The notes: generated by a model from the letters alone, not told the origin. Shown: positions 12,037 to 24,841, counted from the first letter of the stretch. The stretch: 64,000 nt of DNA from Straminergon stramineum (GCA_963920665.1 OY987266.1:14699001-14763000); one strand, 5' to 3'. Translations and numbers: made by a program.

Positions 12037-12256
12037 CTCCCTCCATCCAAAAATGATCTTTCGGTTCCCCTTAATTTTATTGTCCCCGGCCAAATGATCT
12101 TCTAGTTGCTCAAAAATAATAATTTTTGTTCTTGAAGATTCATTGAATGGATAACAACTTCCTTGAGATACTTATAGACGAGTTGAAATCACATCATTTT
12201 CAACCTCAATCCTCAATATTTTGTCCAACCGAAAGGTCATTTTGGGACTAAGGAAG
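12037..12256. mobile_element. Stowaway-like (Tc1/mariner) miniature element
   Basis: 220-bp unit starting CTCCCTCCATCC and ending in the matching inverted end (GGTCATTTTGGGACTAAGGAAG), flanked by TA on both sides (12035-12036, 12257-12258). The arms also share a TGATCTTTCGGTT-like stretch. CTCCCTCC termini with TA target duplication are the Stowaway signature. Confidence 0.8.
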
Positions 12257-12636
12257 TATGTTCTAAATAAAAACACCCGAAACCATCAAAATAAGCACTA
12301 TTTTAATCCAAGACACCTCTTTAGTTTGCAAATGAAGGACCATATGCTCTTTCAATATGAAGGTCTTTGCCTTCACATTCACTACAACCTCAAGCCCAAT
12401 TTGCATCTTCGAAAGAAGGGTGAGTTTCCTTTGGTGAAGAGTGGGTTGTCTTGGACGGCTAGAGGTGACTCTATTCTTTACCTTCCACTTGTCCTCCACT
12501 AGGTCCAAGGCGGTATCTTCCACTACTACTCAATTTGTTTCAATTATAATATCCTTGTGTCTTTGTCTTTCTTTAGACACTAGAAATGCTACCCTTGTGT
12601 CCTTTATGGTATGTTTCGTTAATCATCTTTAGCTTA

Positions 12637-13367
12637 GGGTGATTGTAAGAAACACTTGTCGATTTTGTTGTGTTTTCATGATTTTTTGGGGAGTACTTCA
12701 AAATTAGAAAATGATTTTTTTTTTTAAATTAAAAAACATGACTAATGTATATAACTTTAAGATGAAGGTACACATGGAAGGAATTGCATAGAAAAATTCT
12801 CTAAATAGGAGAACTAGAAAAGTGCTAAGTCTTAAGAAAATACATACCTTGATGTTGATGTTTTAATTAGGGGAAAATAGTAAAAAAAAGTAAATACACA
12901 AAATAAAAACTGGACATTTGCAAAACCCCTATAAAGATGGTCATTCACCAAAAAAACCACCAAAATAATATTTTATATATTTCAAAATGCATGCACAAAG
13001 AAGCTCACTTTGTAGACTTCCACACCACAAAAAAGTAACTATTTTTAAAATTCCTTCTCTAAATAGCTACAAGTCTACTAGAAGACCATCTCTTCCAAAT
13101 TTCAGCTCAAAATTTGTTTTTTTAATTCTAAATAGTACTAAAATCCTCCCAATTGGCAAGTGTGACATTGAATTGGGGTCTATTTTTGGATAGTAAATTA
13201 TTTTTGAAAATTATGAAAAAAATTAGGGAAGGTGTATGGTAGTCATGAGTACCTTTTTCTATAAATCTTGAATCATTTGGAGCCAAAATACAAAAGTTAT
13301 GGCCAAAAAACAAATCAGCACATAATGTGTGACACAAAATAGGACATGTGCTTCTTACAATCACCCC
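12637..13367. mobile_element. PIF/Harbinger-like miniature element
   Basis: Inverted ends GGGTGATTGTAAGAAACAC (left) and the complement of GGGGTGATTGTAAGAAGCAC (right), flanked by TTA on both sides. It is 731 bp long. Related units lie at 18167-18910 and 22911-23318. The superfamily call rests on the TTA target and G-start termini. Confidence 0.65.
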
Positions 13368-14194
13368 TTAGTGACTTCATGTTTTGTGCATTGTAGCATG
13401 TGGACCCTTGGACTTTGGAGTCACCTTCTTGTCCTACAAAGTGTCATTAACTTTCTTTTCCTACAATAGGGCAAGGTTTCTAGATTTCAAACAATACCTT
13501 CACTCATGAATTGTTGCTTGAGACGTTGTAAAGGTTGCTCTACAACCACCATGTACTTCATCCTTTTTTCTTTCTCTTCATCTACAAAAGATGACTTTTC
13601 ATATTTTGAGCTTGAATCTCAACTTTTGTCTTCCCATTTTTCATCTTGATGTGCTTCAACTCGAAATTGTTGTTCTTCACCCACATTGGATACATCTTGA
13701 AGAACTTCTTTCCTTTGTCCTTTGGATAGACATTCTTCATTTGATTCCAAGACAAGGTGTTTTTGTCCTTGAAGTCCTTGTTGCAGTGGACACACTATCT
13801 AAGAAGGTTCCGATGTGCACATTTTGACTCTTTCATCAAATAGTACCATTGGTAGTTACAATGAGACTCCATTGCCAATTCCTTGTACTCAAACTCTATG
13901 TAGATGTAGTTGCATTTGTACCTACTGTAGTGTGGCTCATGGTGCATTTGTACAAGCGCAAATTTCCCTCATCTCTTCTATAAAATTGTAGAACATGGAC
14001 CAACATCAAAATTGATATGGAATAGAAACAAAGGGCAAGAGGTTGAAGACATATAAAGTAGCATGAAAGTGACATAAACAAAGGCAAAAGCTAGTATGGT
14101 ATACCAACAAAGTGAAACATGTGAAGGACTAGAAGGATAAGCAAAATTGGTGAAGTACAATAAGTAGGAGAAGATATATATATACCCCCTTCAC
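13368..14194. other. Gene-free stretch
   Basis: Only short overlapping open frames without recognisable domains; no element ends seen. Confidence 0.4.
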
Positions 14195-14413
14195 CACTAT
14201 AAGAAACATGCATTTTAGGTGACAAATCTTAATTTTGGAACGGATTTTAAGTGATGTCCAATGCAACAAACCCATGTTTTTATGTAAAAAAACCCGCCAA
14301 CTTAACATTAATGTTGACATAAAAACATGGGTTTGTTACATTAGACATCACCTAAAATCCATTCCAAAAAATGAAGACTCATCACCTAAAATGTGGGTAC
14401 ATTTCTTATAGTG
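14195..14413. mobile_element. CACTA-type miniature element, long hairpin
   Basis: Starts CACTATAAGAAAC and ends with TTTCTTATAGTG. Nearly the whole 219 bp is an imperfect palindrome (GGTGACAAATC, ATGTTTTTATGT and their complements). A second copy is at 32471-32684. The flanking triplets (CAC and CAT) are close but not identical. Confidence 0.75.
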
Positions 14414-15596
14414 CATCCATCTAATGGGGTAAACCACAACACTTTGATGAACTTTTCCCTACCTAGCCATCAAATCATTTCCTTGTCTTCATATGCATAG
14501 AAGTTGATGCCCCCATTATCCTTCAAGTGTAGTACACAAGGGTATGTTAGCTTTTTGTATGCCAAGCACATCTCCTACACTAGACAATTGTTCATTGGTG
14601 TGGGCTTCGGCAATTGATTGTTAGGCCTACAAATTCGAATATTATGTAATTCCTTGTCTCTTCACTGCTTAAATCTTCTTCATTTGGCTCATGGTCAAAG
14701 AAATTAGAAGTTGAACCCAACATAGTGCCTCTAAAACTTGGAATAATGCAAGAATTTGGAAGCCTAAAACCTTACACTTGTACATGCAACCCTAAACAAC
14801 TAAACCAACTTTTCTAAATCATGCAACACACTAAGAAGTAAAGAACTATGCCTTAAAGGTGAGGTTGGAGAGGCAAAGGAGGTGCCGATGCCAACAATAG
14901 GTGGACGAAGCACAAAGCTTACCCTAAATGGGAAAAAAAATATAAACAAAAAAGCATAAGTCTAAAACCTGTGCAATATGAACCACGGCTACAACATAGA
15001 CAAAGCACACAAGCCAAAAAGTGAGCAACAACAACCTTAGAAGAAACACATAGGTTCAAAGAACCATGAAGGCACAAAGGCACTAGAGAAAATTTGGCGC
15101 TTCAAGAGGGCCATTTGACTTTTGGCAACAATACAAATACAAGAAAATTAAAAATGATATTTTTGAATAAAAAATATTCAAAATAAATATTTCTTTTTGA
15201 CATGTCACTTGAAGTGACATGAAATTTTATCTGCTAAATATTTTAAGTATATATTTTTCTAGAAATATTATATTTTAATTTCTACTTTTGTTGTATTTAT
15301 ACTACTGCTAAAAGTCAAATGGCCCCAAATTTTCTCAAATGCCAACAATAGGTAGAAGAAGCGCAGAGGTGAAGGGACTCTAAATCCTAAACCTACAAAA
15401 AATACAAGCAAAAAACTACAACAATCTCAACCCTGTACTATAGCATATGCAAAATACAACCACTAAAAACAAGCAATCTCAATCTCAAGCGAAACACACC
15501 CCTTCAAACAAACAATCACAACCTCGCCATAAAGAATAGGGTTTCATGACAATGAATACCTCTTTTCATTATAGGAGCAAGACATTCCCTCACTCT
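14414..15596. other. Gene-free AT-rich stretch
   Basis: No gene seen. A GGCGCTTCAAGAGGGCCATTTGACTTTTGGCA block near 15097 recurs in inverted form near 15306-15338 (AAAAGTCAAATGGCC...), bracketing ~200 bp of very AT-rich DNA, possibly another small foldback. Confidence 0.4.
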
Positions 15597-15600
15597 TTAA

Positions 15601-16470
15601 CTTCTAAATGCTTAAGGCACCAAATTTTGTTGTTGACAAAATTTTGAAGTTAAATAAAACCTAATCAATTTGCTATTTTTAGTAGTTTGTATTCTTGAGA
15701 AATTCTTTTTGAAGTCTAGTTTTAGCATCAAATATCCAATTTTGAAAAAGATTGATTATGATTTTTCTATTTAAGATTTTGTGCAAGGGTGTCCATTGCA
15801 ATCTTGACTTTCCGTGGTGTTGAAGGCTCTTGGAAATGAGCCTCAAATACACTACATCTTGGAGAAAAAATCACCATTAGAAATTCATTTAAAAAATTGT
15901 AGAGTAGATATTGCCAAGCCAAAAATTGGTTGGGGTTATACATGTTAGGTCCTCTAACCAAATTTTCAGATTTGACATGTAAAAAAAGGATTGAAAGGCT
16001 TTCAACAGTGCTAATATGTGAGCCCAAGAATGCAAGCTTCTGAGTACTAAGCCTATATTATAGGTACCTATAATATAGATACCACACACTGTAGAAGGTG
16101 CATGTATCATAAACACCTATAATATGGATATTTGTAATATACATATCCTATAATCATAGACAGTTTCTATGGTATATAAACCTATAACATAGGTGTATAG
16201 TATTATAGGCTCATGGGCTCACATTCCCATGCTCACATGATAGCAACCCTCAAAAGACTTCTAATCACTTTTGCAGTTTTAACACCCTCATGATCAAACC
16301 ATAAATGATATTGATGTGTTTTCTTTTCCTACATGATCTCTAACATGTTTAGTTTGATTTCGTACGGTTACTATTCCAAACAAATTGATACAACTTATTA
16401 AAATGTTATTTTTTTGTTCAATTTCAAACAAATTTCTAGGAGCTCAAAAGAGGCCTTGGACATTTAGGGG
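15601..16470. mobile_element. piggyBac-type miniature element, subfamily 1, copy A
   Basis: TTAA at 15597-15600 and 16471-16474 flank termini CTTCTAAATGCTTAAGGC (left) and CCCCTAAATGTCCAAGGC (right, complemented). Its interior aligns over its full length with the reverse complement of 50514-51151. Shared stretches include TTTGAAGTCTAGTTTTAG, CATTGCAATCTTGACTT and CCTACATGATCTCTAACATG. It is longer than that copy because of the nested insertion at 16016-16224. Confidence 0.82.
16016..16224. mobile_element. Nested small inverted-repeat insertion
   Basis: ATGTGAGCCCA at 16016-16026 and TGGGCTCACAT at 16214-16224 bound a stretch rich in CCTATAATAT-type repeats. The stretch is absent from the sister copy at 50514-51151, which shows it was inserted later. 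A longer outer inverted pair (GCTAATATGTGAGC / GCTCACATGATAGC) may be the true boundary at about 16010-16244. Confidence 0.55.
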
Positions 16471-16474
16471 TTAA

Positions 16475-18106
16475 CGTTTGTCGAGGGACGTGGGTCACTA
16501 TTGTCTAGTGCTACATCGAGTATTAGGGTCTTGCATGCAGATCTAGATTGAGAAGGAATGACATGTTGATGCAAGAGCTCCAAAATGGGAGTGTTGGTTA
16601 GGACATTGAGTCGGGATTGGACTCCATCGTCAAGGCTGTGGGCTACATTGGACACTGTGCACTTCAAATGACCACTTTAACATCTTGCATTTGGTGCACC
16701 CAATTCAATTGATGGATAATTTTAAAATTTTGACTTCTATAGAATATCCTACAATTCTTAATCTTTTATTGGAGTGTTTTATGTCTTGCTTAATAATATT
16801 ATAAAGCTAGAGTGTTCTTAAAGACTCCCTACTCTGAAATTTTGAACTCTTATCTTTTGAAGGCTATAGCTTGAATTCCTTATCAATACATGTTTGAGTG
16901 ATTCAATATAATTTTTAGTGATTTTTTTGTAGGAAGGTAGAATGCAACAAAGAACACACTTTAAATGAGAAAAATTGAATGTGTATACAATTATTTATGA
17001 TATATCAATAATATTCTATAAGCTTCTTAGTTCTAAATTTTACAATTGTTGTACATTTAAAAAGCCATCTCTTCAAGGATAAAAGAATCATGATTTTAAA
17101 ATGACCATTTCAACTTCCATGTATTAATAGTTCTTTCACCCTTTTATTCCCTCAAGAGAAAGTGAAAGTGAGCCTATTTGGAAACTCAACAAATGAATGT
17201 GCATATTTTTTTTTCTATTTGGAATGTTTGGAGTCCTAGGACCTACAACAAGCCTATGGGCCTAGGTTTAGGATTCTTTATTTCATTTATTTGGGGGAGT
17301 ACAAAAGGTGATCTTTAATGGAGTGATGAAGCCATTTATATCTATGTATATTGATGAAACTTGCAAAATATGGAAAAATTATGTTTGCATATTCATGCTA
17401 AATAAATGGGATACCATCCAAAGAGTTTGTGGTAGTTTATTCACTTCATCTACTAAACAAAAAAGAATATAAATCCAAATATTCTCTTAAAAAAATTTGA
17501 TAACAAATTTTCCTCAAAAACTTGTAACTTATCAAAATTTTCTTTTAAATAATTTTCAAATCAATATCTTTTCAAAATTGACAAAAATGTACAAGAACTC
17601 ATTAAGTGCACAAAGAATTGCCCTCAAAACTAGTAGACTATAACTTGCAACTACCTTGCTTTGTCCTGATGTTTCTTATTTTGCCTAAATAATGACCGAA
17701 TGCTTGCCAAATACTTTGGTGCCAAGAATGACTCCCATTTACTAAAATAGGCAATCCAAGAGCTCAATAGATAATACATCATGTCATGAGTCAATTTTAT
17801 TTAGTGTACAAAAAAACAAAATTGACAAGGACTTAAAAGTGCCACTTCATTAAGTGTGTGCATTTTCTTTATCAATAAATGCTTGGTATCAATTAAAGAG
17901 GAAAACTATAGAGTATTTGTTCTTTAATTTTTCCAAAAATATCTGAATAATATATTTTATGATGAACTAGAATCCTCATGAACAAAAAGTTACAAAAATA
18001 GAAAACCAGAAACAAGGACGTAGAAAATTGTAGATTATTCTAATTAATAATAGAAAAAAAACACAATTTTGGGTGTCACTTCCTTATTCCATAAGCCTAG
18101 AGATGG
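16475..18106. other. Gene-free AT-rich stretch
   Basis: No coding region or paired termini seen; A/T homopolymer runs throughout. Confidence 0.45.
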
Positions 18107-19015
18107 TGAATTTCATTAAAATGGTGGTATTATTCTGCCATTTCTAACATATTCCTTACCATTTTAGGGTGATTGCAAGAAAGACCGGTCCTATTTTGCG
18201 TCACATTTAGAGTGATAGAGTTGTTTTTTGCTAGAACTTTTGGCAGTAGAGCCTGATGAGCTTGAAATTTTTATTGGAGATGACTAACTTGATTTTTATC
18301 ATATCCCTTTTTTTTAGAAATTTTTAAAAATAATTTTATATTTAAAAAATAATTTGGCTAATTTGTCACACTTTGGGATTTAGGTTTTTTTAGTACTATG
18401 GAGTATCCAAAATTAATGATCTAGAGCTGAAATTTTCGTGGTCTATTTCCATAGTAGGAGTACATGTGCCCACCAAAGGAAATTTAAAAATACATTATTT
18501 TATGGCCTCCATATTTTTGCAAATAGGGCTCCCTTGCGCGCACACTTCTGAACATTGAAGATGGTTTTGACTTCATCTTTTTGGTGAAATCTAATCACCA
18601 TCAAGTCCTCACATATTGAAAATTTTTAGATTTTTTTTGTTTATGATTTTCTATTTATTATTAATTAATATCTCATTGTATTTTAATGTCTATTTTAATA
18701 TCTATTTTTTGTGACAAACTATCTTTTTTTTCAAATAGTACTACTTTAGTACTTACTAGTAGTCATAGTACTCAAAATGGTACTTTTATCCGTCGATTTA
18801 TTATATCAATGGCTGAGATTTCCTAGTACTCATACTTATAGTACTGAGCACAGAAATCGTTGTTTTGGCAAAATGCTACTTAAAACGTTTGATCTTTCTT
18901 GCAACTGCCCATTAATAGAATGTCGTGCAATTTCTAACATATTTTGCGCCATTTTAATGGAATGTTGCAAAATTTTACCATAATACCACCATTTTAATGA
19001 AATTCACTGTAGAGG
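18107..19015. mobile_element. Small hairpin element split by a later insertion
   Basis: GTGAATTTCATTAAAATGG at 18107 and its complement ending at ~19015 are the ends of a ~165-bp hairpin unit. Its halves also share TTTCTAACATATT (18141 and 18931). The middle is interrupted by the Harbinger-like unit at 18167-18910. Confidence 0.6.
18167..18910. mobile_element. PIF/Harbinger-like miniature element, nested
   Basis: Starts TTA-GGGTGATTGCAAGAAAGACC and ends GATCTTTCTTGCAACTGCCC-ATTA. Length (744 bp) and termini match the 12637-13367 unit. It sits inside the hairpin unit 18107-19015. Confidence 0.6.
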
Positions 19016-19021
19016 CATAAT

Positions 19022-19697
19022 TTAGGCCATCTACTACTTTTGGACAAGCCCTTCTTAGTGTAATATTTGTTAGATTCTTGTAAAATTTTTAACATAGGTA
19101 TATTTCACTAATAGTTTATTGCCTAGAAAATTTTACAACAATCCAAGTTGTGTTTTTAAAGTTATGACTCAAAGGGGGCATTCCTTAAAAATAGATGTAG
19201 TTTCAAACAACCATGATCAATGGGTCCAATTTGTCTGAAATTTTTTATATGCACTCTCAACAACCTTGTTAACACAATCCTAAAATTCAAAAGGTATAAA
19301 AGCACATGATTTTGACTTACAAGCCTTTGAAATTTGACTTTCTTCTTTTGGGCAATGTTCAAAACTTTAAAAGCCCAATTTCAACTTTGACTTGTCAATC
19401 AAAATCATGTACTCATATGCCTTTCAACTTTTAGGATTATTTTAAAAAGCTTGTTGAGAGTACGTAATTAAAAATATTTCAAACCAATTGAACTTCTTTA
19501 CCATGGTTGTCCAAAATTGCCCCCAAAATGTCCTTATGTGGCATAACATTTTAACTACAACCTTAATTGTTGTAAAATTTCCTAGGCATTAAGCTAGTGA
19601 TGAAGCACACCTCTTGTAAAAAATTCACAAGAATCCAGCAAATACTGCACTAGAAAGGGCCTGCCCAGAAGTGGAACACGACCCAAAATCATGCCTA
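19022..19697. mobile_element. Foldback element with ~310-bp arms
   Basis: The left half (GGACAAGCCCTTCTTAGTG, then ATATTTGTTAGATTCTTG, GCCTAGAAAATTTTACAACA) recurs as the reverse complement in the right half up to ~19670, around a short centre near 19350-19375. A single-armed relative lies at 34440-34735. No coding capacity. Confidence 0.75.
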
Positions 19698-19699
19698 AG

Positions 19700-20301
19700 A
19701 GCTTTCGGGGTTATAATTACATGATAGTGGAGCTGCTCACTTACGAGTCACCGGCCACCACATACAGTATGCATCCTCCTATCCAGCAATATTGTTGCAG
19801 GTGCATACTCTTACAAATTCCAGTTAACGAGCTCCATCGATGCCAAGCTTCCAATTTCAGCTAAACAGATGAAAGTGAACGAGGAATTTGTTGAATTCAG
19901 TTCCCGGAAGTCATGCGGTACCGACGCCCCCGTGATGCCTAGCACGAACGAGATCTGAATTGCTCCAGTGGCGTTACACTGAAACCCCAGCTAGCTGGCA
20001 AGCAATCGATCAGCTGCAAAACGTTGCCGGTGACGTTTCTTAAGATGGCCGGTTCGAAAGTCTGCGACGTTTGGAACGGGTTCGGATAATTATACAGTAT
20101 AATAAGTTGCGTTACGTTGCCACTCAGATTGAATTAAATCTGCCCGTACTCATCGGATATTTCCAGTGAACGTAGACACTTGGACGAAACGGTCGCAGTA
20201 CACCACTGTCGGCGGCAGCAGCAAGAAGCCCACGAGATGACGAGAAGAGAGGTCTTCAGCGGGAGGGAACCCATGATGGATGAACTTTTTACGCTCGAAT
20301 A
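19700..20301. other. GC-richer low-copy-looking island
   Basis: Composition shifts to gene-like. On the minus strand an ATG at 20275 opens a 46-codon frame with a signal-peptide-like start (MGSLPLKTSLLVISWASCCC), but I cannot extend it into a recognisable protein. On the plus strand the stretch precedes the TATA box at 20302. Confidence 0.3.
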
Positions 20302-20309
20302 TATATAAG
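20302..20309 (+). promoter_or_regulatory. TATA box candidate
   Basis: TATATAAG in a GC-richer context, followed ~95 bases later by a donor-like AG/GTACGT at 20402-20405. It suggests a plus-strand transcription unit. Confidence 0.4.
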
Positions 20310-20659
20310 CCCCGGATACAAGCTATCTGGGTTTTGAAGGATCAGAACAATCACCAATTCCCTTAATTGATTCCGCAAGGGATTCAACTGTCTAGAAGCT
20401 AGGTACGTGCGTGTCTGCAAGGCCGGCGACTGAGCTTTGGACGTAAATATGAGCTAGTTGATAGCAATGCTTTGGTGAATGTTTGAATCGTTTGTGCATA
20501 CAGAGGCAGACGTTTTCCTTCATTGGAGAGGCCCGCACTCAGCGGCCGGCCTAGCTAGCTAGATGATTTTTGATGATTATAATGGATATCTCTAAAGTCA
20601 GCGCACATACACAGTACGCCTCTGAGTGTTCCTAGCTCCACGTTCGACGTACATTCAGA

Positions 20660-20770
20660 ATGTCTGCAATTAACGATAGTAAGAACGTCAGGGCGAAATT
20701 AATCACACGGATGCATGGCGATGGCCAAGTTCTTCCACAGGTTGGATTGGCATTTACTCTTCCTGGAAAG
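20660..20770 (+). CDS. Possible small exon, protein not recognised
   Basis: Open frame starting MSAINDSKNVRAKL and ending TLPGK, directly before a donor-like AAG/GTAAAT at 20770-20771. An acceptor-like CCTAG precedes it at 20631-20635. A further frame at 20803-21057 (DYRTCPLDWSIKYDG near its middle) could be downstream coding sequence, but no splice path was certain. Read through without splicing, the first frame stops after 48 codons. I do not recognise the protein. It may be a lineage-specific gene or chance. Confidence 0.22.
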
Positions 20771-21295
20771 GTAAATCTGGATTCAATAGACGGAAGAAGA
20801 TTATGAGCATGAGGTCCCAGGGAATTGTCTGGAAGAAAGGAAGTGTCTGGTTTTGCCAAGTAGTCAGACACAGACTCTCCTTTGTCACATCAGATGCAAG
20901 GTTGTCAATGCCACATCGGGTGGGTGGTGATTACAGGACGTGTCCGTTGGACTGGAGCATCAAATACGACGGACAATTTGTCTTCAGTGAGCGGTTTGGG
21001 TATTTTAAGATTTATATTAGGATTTTGAGGACAAAAACTTGTACTAATTTCTTGTAGATGTCTTTCTTGTTGCTATGGGAAACACCTTTTTGAATGGTCA
21101 ACATATCAAACAACTGCATCGGAAGGGAGACTGAGGCATTTTAAAGATGGTCAATATGTTGTTGATCACAGCCGTGTTTGGGGCTCTTCAAAATGAGGCC
21201 TCAATCTAATGGGCGTGTCAAACGGACTGGTCAAACGCCTTGACAATGATGATCAAGTGGATCCGTGCACAACATTATAACCAATATTTTCTTAA

Positions 21296-22120
21296 CCCCT
21301 AAATGTCCAAGCCTTTCCAAGTGTGTTTTGACTATGAAAAAAGAGCATAGTCTTATAGTTATCTCCAACCCCCCAAAATATATTTTTTTCAAAATCTAAC
21401 CATGTGGATGTCTAAAGAGCTTGCTTACTAGTATACGTACCAATTTTGAGAGCAAAATTGCATGGAAGTTGTGAGATTATAACCAAAGAAATGTGCATTT
21501 TCTATTTTTAGTATGTTGCCCCTCCCCACAATGTTTCAGAAATTTGCATATATGATTTTATTGAGATTGGAGCTAGGTGACATGACCAACTAAAATTTTT
21601 GTTAGCACACTAAAATGGATTTCCAAAAACCTTAGATTCAAATGAAGAGCTATCAAACTCATTACACAATCCACCTTGCAATTGTTGAAATGCAATTTTT
21701 TTTATAAGTAGAAATTGCAATTAATTCCAAATCAACATTTTCATGTATAAATTTTCAATGGTGAATATCATGAAAACACTTTACTCTTTCCATTGGGACC
21801 ATTTTCAAAGAAAATGGAATAGTACAATTTTTTAGATCTTAAATTAAGTGAAATTGGCAAGCTTTGCTCAAAGGAGTCAAAAGCCAAGAAATCAAGTAAA
21901 ATTTTCAAGCTTTACTCTTCCACTAAGATACATATATGACTTTGAGGACCTCTCAAAAATTCAGTATTTACCTTTTTTGTGAAAAATAAAAAATTTCAGT
22001 AGTTAACCTTTGAAATTGCCCATAAAAAATTTTAAACCGGTCACAGGAATCTAATTGCTCGTCCCCAAATGATCCTAAAATCTCAAACGGACCATATATG
22101 GTCGGTTAGGCAGTTAGGGG
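21296..22120. mobile_element. piggyBac-type miniature element, copy B
   Basis: TTAA at 21292-21295 and 22121-22124 flank CCCCTAAATGTCCAAGCC (left) and CCCCTAACTGCCTAACC (right, complemented). 825 bp, AT-rich, no coding capacity. The interior does not clearly match the other copies. Confidence 0.75.
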
Positions 22121-22124
22121 TTAA

Positions 22125-22910
22125 AATGATGATATTCCACAAATTTTGTGCCTCTTGGTTTATATCTTGTATTCTAAAATCTTTACTAATCCTAGATTGG
22201 AGGGCTAAAGAAGGAATTGAATGGAAAAATGGTGGATTTTATATGTCATTTTAACAAAATTTCTCATTTATTCAAGAGTGGATGAACAAGAGGGTATCAT
22301 TTCTATGTATTTGTGTAAATACCAAGCAATAATGTGAAAATAGGGCCTCATTATGAGAAATAACTTGTTGAGCCACAAGAGAGGCAAAAGATATTAAATC
22401 GTCATAATGAACCTCTCATATTACTGGATATAACCTCAATGATTGAATCTTCATCAACCATGCTCAATTAAGGGTCTAATTAAAAAAAAAGGGATTCATA
22501 ATGCTAAAGTAATCCCATATTATGAAAAAAGAACTTGGTTGTCCTCATCCAAAGAAAGTTTGTCATATGTCTTGAAATGGGTTCCACTAAGGTTATGGAA
22601 TGATAATTAAAGTATTAAAGAAAAGTTAGATTGTCAAGTCTATTCCAATTTATATCTTTGCAACAATATTCCCTTTTAAAGTTCTCCTTCTCAAGCCTAT
22701 CGCATGTTTCTTTTTTTTGTTTCTTCTTAGTTATGCCAACTTATAATCAATGCCAATTTTGATCTCCTACATGATTGATCTCTCATTGAATTGTCACCAT
22801 CTAATAAAGTGACAATGGCATAATTTTCTTCCTATTAGAATTGATTGACAAGAACAATAAAAGTTGGCATTCACTAGTGAGTTGGGAAATAATGCTATGT
22901 GCGTAATTGC
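22125..22910. other. Gene-free stretch
   Basis: No gene or paired termini seen. Confidence 0.4.
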
Positions 22911-23318
22911 AAGAAACACATGTATTATTTGTTCTATTTTTTCTACAATACGAGATTCCTTCTATAATAATTAAAAAATTTTAATACATATTTTTTAAAT
23001 TAAAAAACATTGTAAGAATTTAGATTTTCTTTAGGAATCTAAATTCTTTATGTTTTTTTTTCATTTAAATTCTTTAAGAAGATTAAGTACATAATCACTT
23101 TTTAAGTAGGGAAGAACTTAGAAAATGAAAATCTCAAAAGCTAGGTATTCAAATGTTTTAATATATAAAAAATTGAATAAAATAAAATAGGATAATTATA
23201 TTTTACCACTCTATGATGCCCTAATCAAAGTACTGAATCATTGAAATAATTTTTTCCATATTTCAAAATGCATATAAAAATAAGCTCATTGTGTACGCAT
23301 ATATACTATACATAATTA
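22911..23318. mobile_element. Truncated Harbinger-like miniature element
   Basis: Begins GCGTAATTGCAAGAAACACATG and shares the interior (TTTCAAAATGCAT then AAGCTCA) with 12637-13367. No right end was found. The similarity stops where TATTCCCTCCATTTCATAAT, a Stowaway-like end, begins. Confidence 0.45.
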
Positions 23319-24841
23319 TTCCCTCCATTTCATAATACTAGTTTTTTTGTAGTTATGAAAGTATTAAGGATTTGACAACAATTTTGTAATGCATATTATG
23401 TTCAAATGATTGTATAGTGAATGTGCGATGTGTCCTTTCAAACGTAAAACAATTGAACGTAGCTATTAATTGCAATCAAGGAAAGATAAAGAAAAATAGG
23501 AGGTTGCAATAGATACAAAGTGCCACACATAAATAAGGATAGGCTATATAGAAAAAGAAGACTTCCTATGCAACTACCTTACCCTTACCATATGTTTACA
23601 CCTACCCATAAATAACTTGGAATTCCTGTTTGACTTGGTAGCTAACGTTTGTCTACATGAAATCATTGGACTTCTCTAAAGTATTTTTCACTCAATTGAT
23701 GTTCCACATGTAATGATAGGGTTTGAGTGAGCATACTGAATTTGGTAGCTGTAGTACTGAAATACCATCAACAAAATGTAGGCAAATCTAGAAGTGAACT
23801 TCAAAGATAGAAATTGGGAAGCTCAAAAAAACTGGATCTCAGAGAATGCAACAATAGCGCATTTAGGGACATTTTTCTGTCCAACTTTCATAACATTCAA
23901 TAGCATGCACTATCACTGACTTGGCTCTACAGTGCATAGTGTGAAATATTCCCCATCCAACAATGCTTCATCAGTAGCTAAGTGCATGAAGGCTACAGAA
24001 TGTTATGTTTGTTTTTGTTTGTATCAAAGACGAGCAATTCTCTGTGCTGATTCTGGTGATATAGATTGCATAATCGGGATCCTCCCTGCAGTGCACACAG
24101 CCACCTTTAGATGTCTCCCATTTCAAAATGCGGCTCCATTTGGGACATTCTGCAGCGAAGGTTCCCGATTCTTCATGTGTCCCGAATGTCGTCCATCTGA
24201 ATTACTCAAATTCACAATCAATCACCAATCCAATGGTCTATTGCCAAACTGAGAATCCTTCGTCTTTTAGGGTTTAGGGTGTTTGAAGTTGAATTTTGCA
24301 GGGTCCGGAGGTGAGGAGCTAGCGGCGACTTGCTGCAACCGATTATGCTCAAGAAGGGTGATCCGCTTCTGCTTACAAATCAAACGAGGAGTCAAGTTTG
24401 AGAATTGTGTGAGCTTAACATACATGTAGGTGTATATTTCTTCCAATATCACTTCTCCTACATGCCACAACTTCTTCTTAATAAATGTTAACAACTCCCT
24501 TCTCAGACATGTTTAAACCGCCAATTTAGCTGAACCCTAAATGAGAACTCTAGGTATGGTCGGTACATCTATTGTGGGATTGAATTGAAAAAATTTCTGG
24601 ATAACACATGTGAGGAGCGCACTGTAGCTGAGACATTTGTTAGGGCCTGGTTGTAGATTTGGAAGAGACTAAGCTAATCTATTAATTATTGACCGGAACA
24701 CCGCCTCTTGAGTAGCAGCAAGAGTGCTGCACACAATAACCACTCATCCTGGTATATTACCATGATTTGATCCAACTCCTTCAATAAACATTTGTAAGCT
24801 TCATATAAGCTTTGAATTAGGATTAGAATTATACCACTCAC
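23319..24841. other. No confident gene
   Basis: The plus-strand open frame 23932-24252 has no recognisable domain. Telo-box-like TTTAGGGTTTAGGG occurs at 24265-24280, in the kind of context seen near plant gene starts, but no gene was resolved around it. Confidence 0.35.

Noticed and set aside
23319..23340. Stowaway left end (TATTCCCTCCATTTCATAAT)
   Set aside because: No matching inverted right end within 700 bases, so it was not listed as an element.
24265..24282. TTTAGGGTTTAGGG as interstitial telomere repeat
   Set aside because: Only two units; short telo-boxes of this kind occur in ordinary plant promoters and leaders. The same applies to TTTTAGGGTTTTAGGG near 58759.
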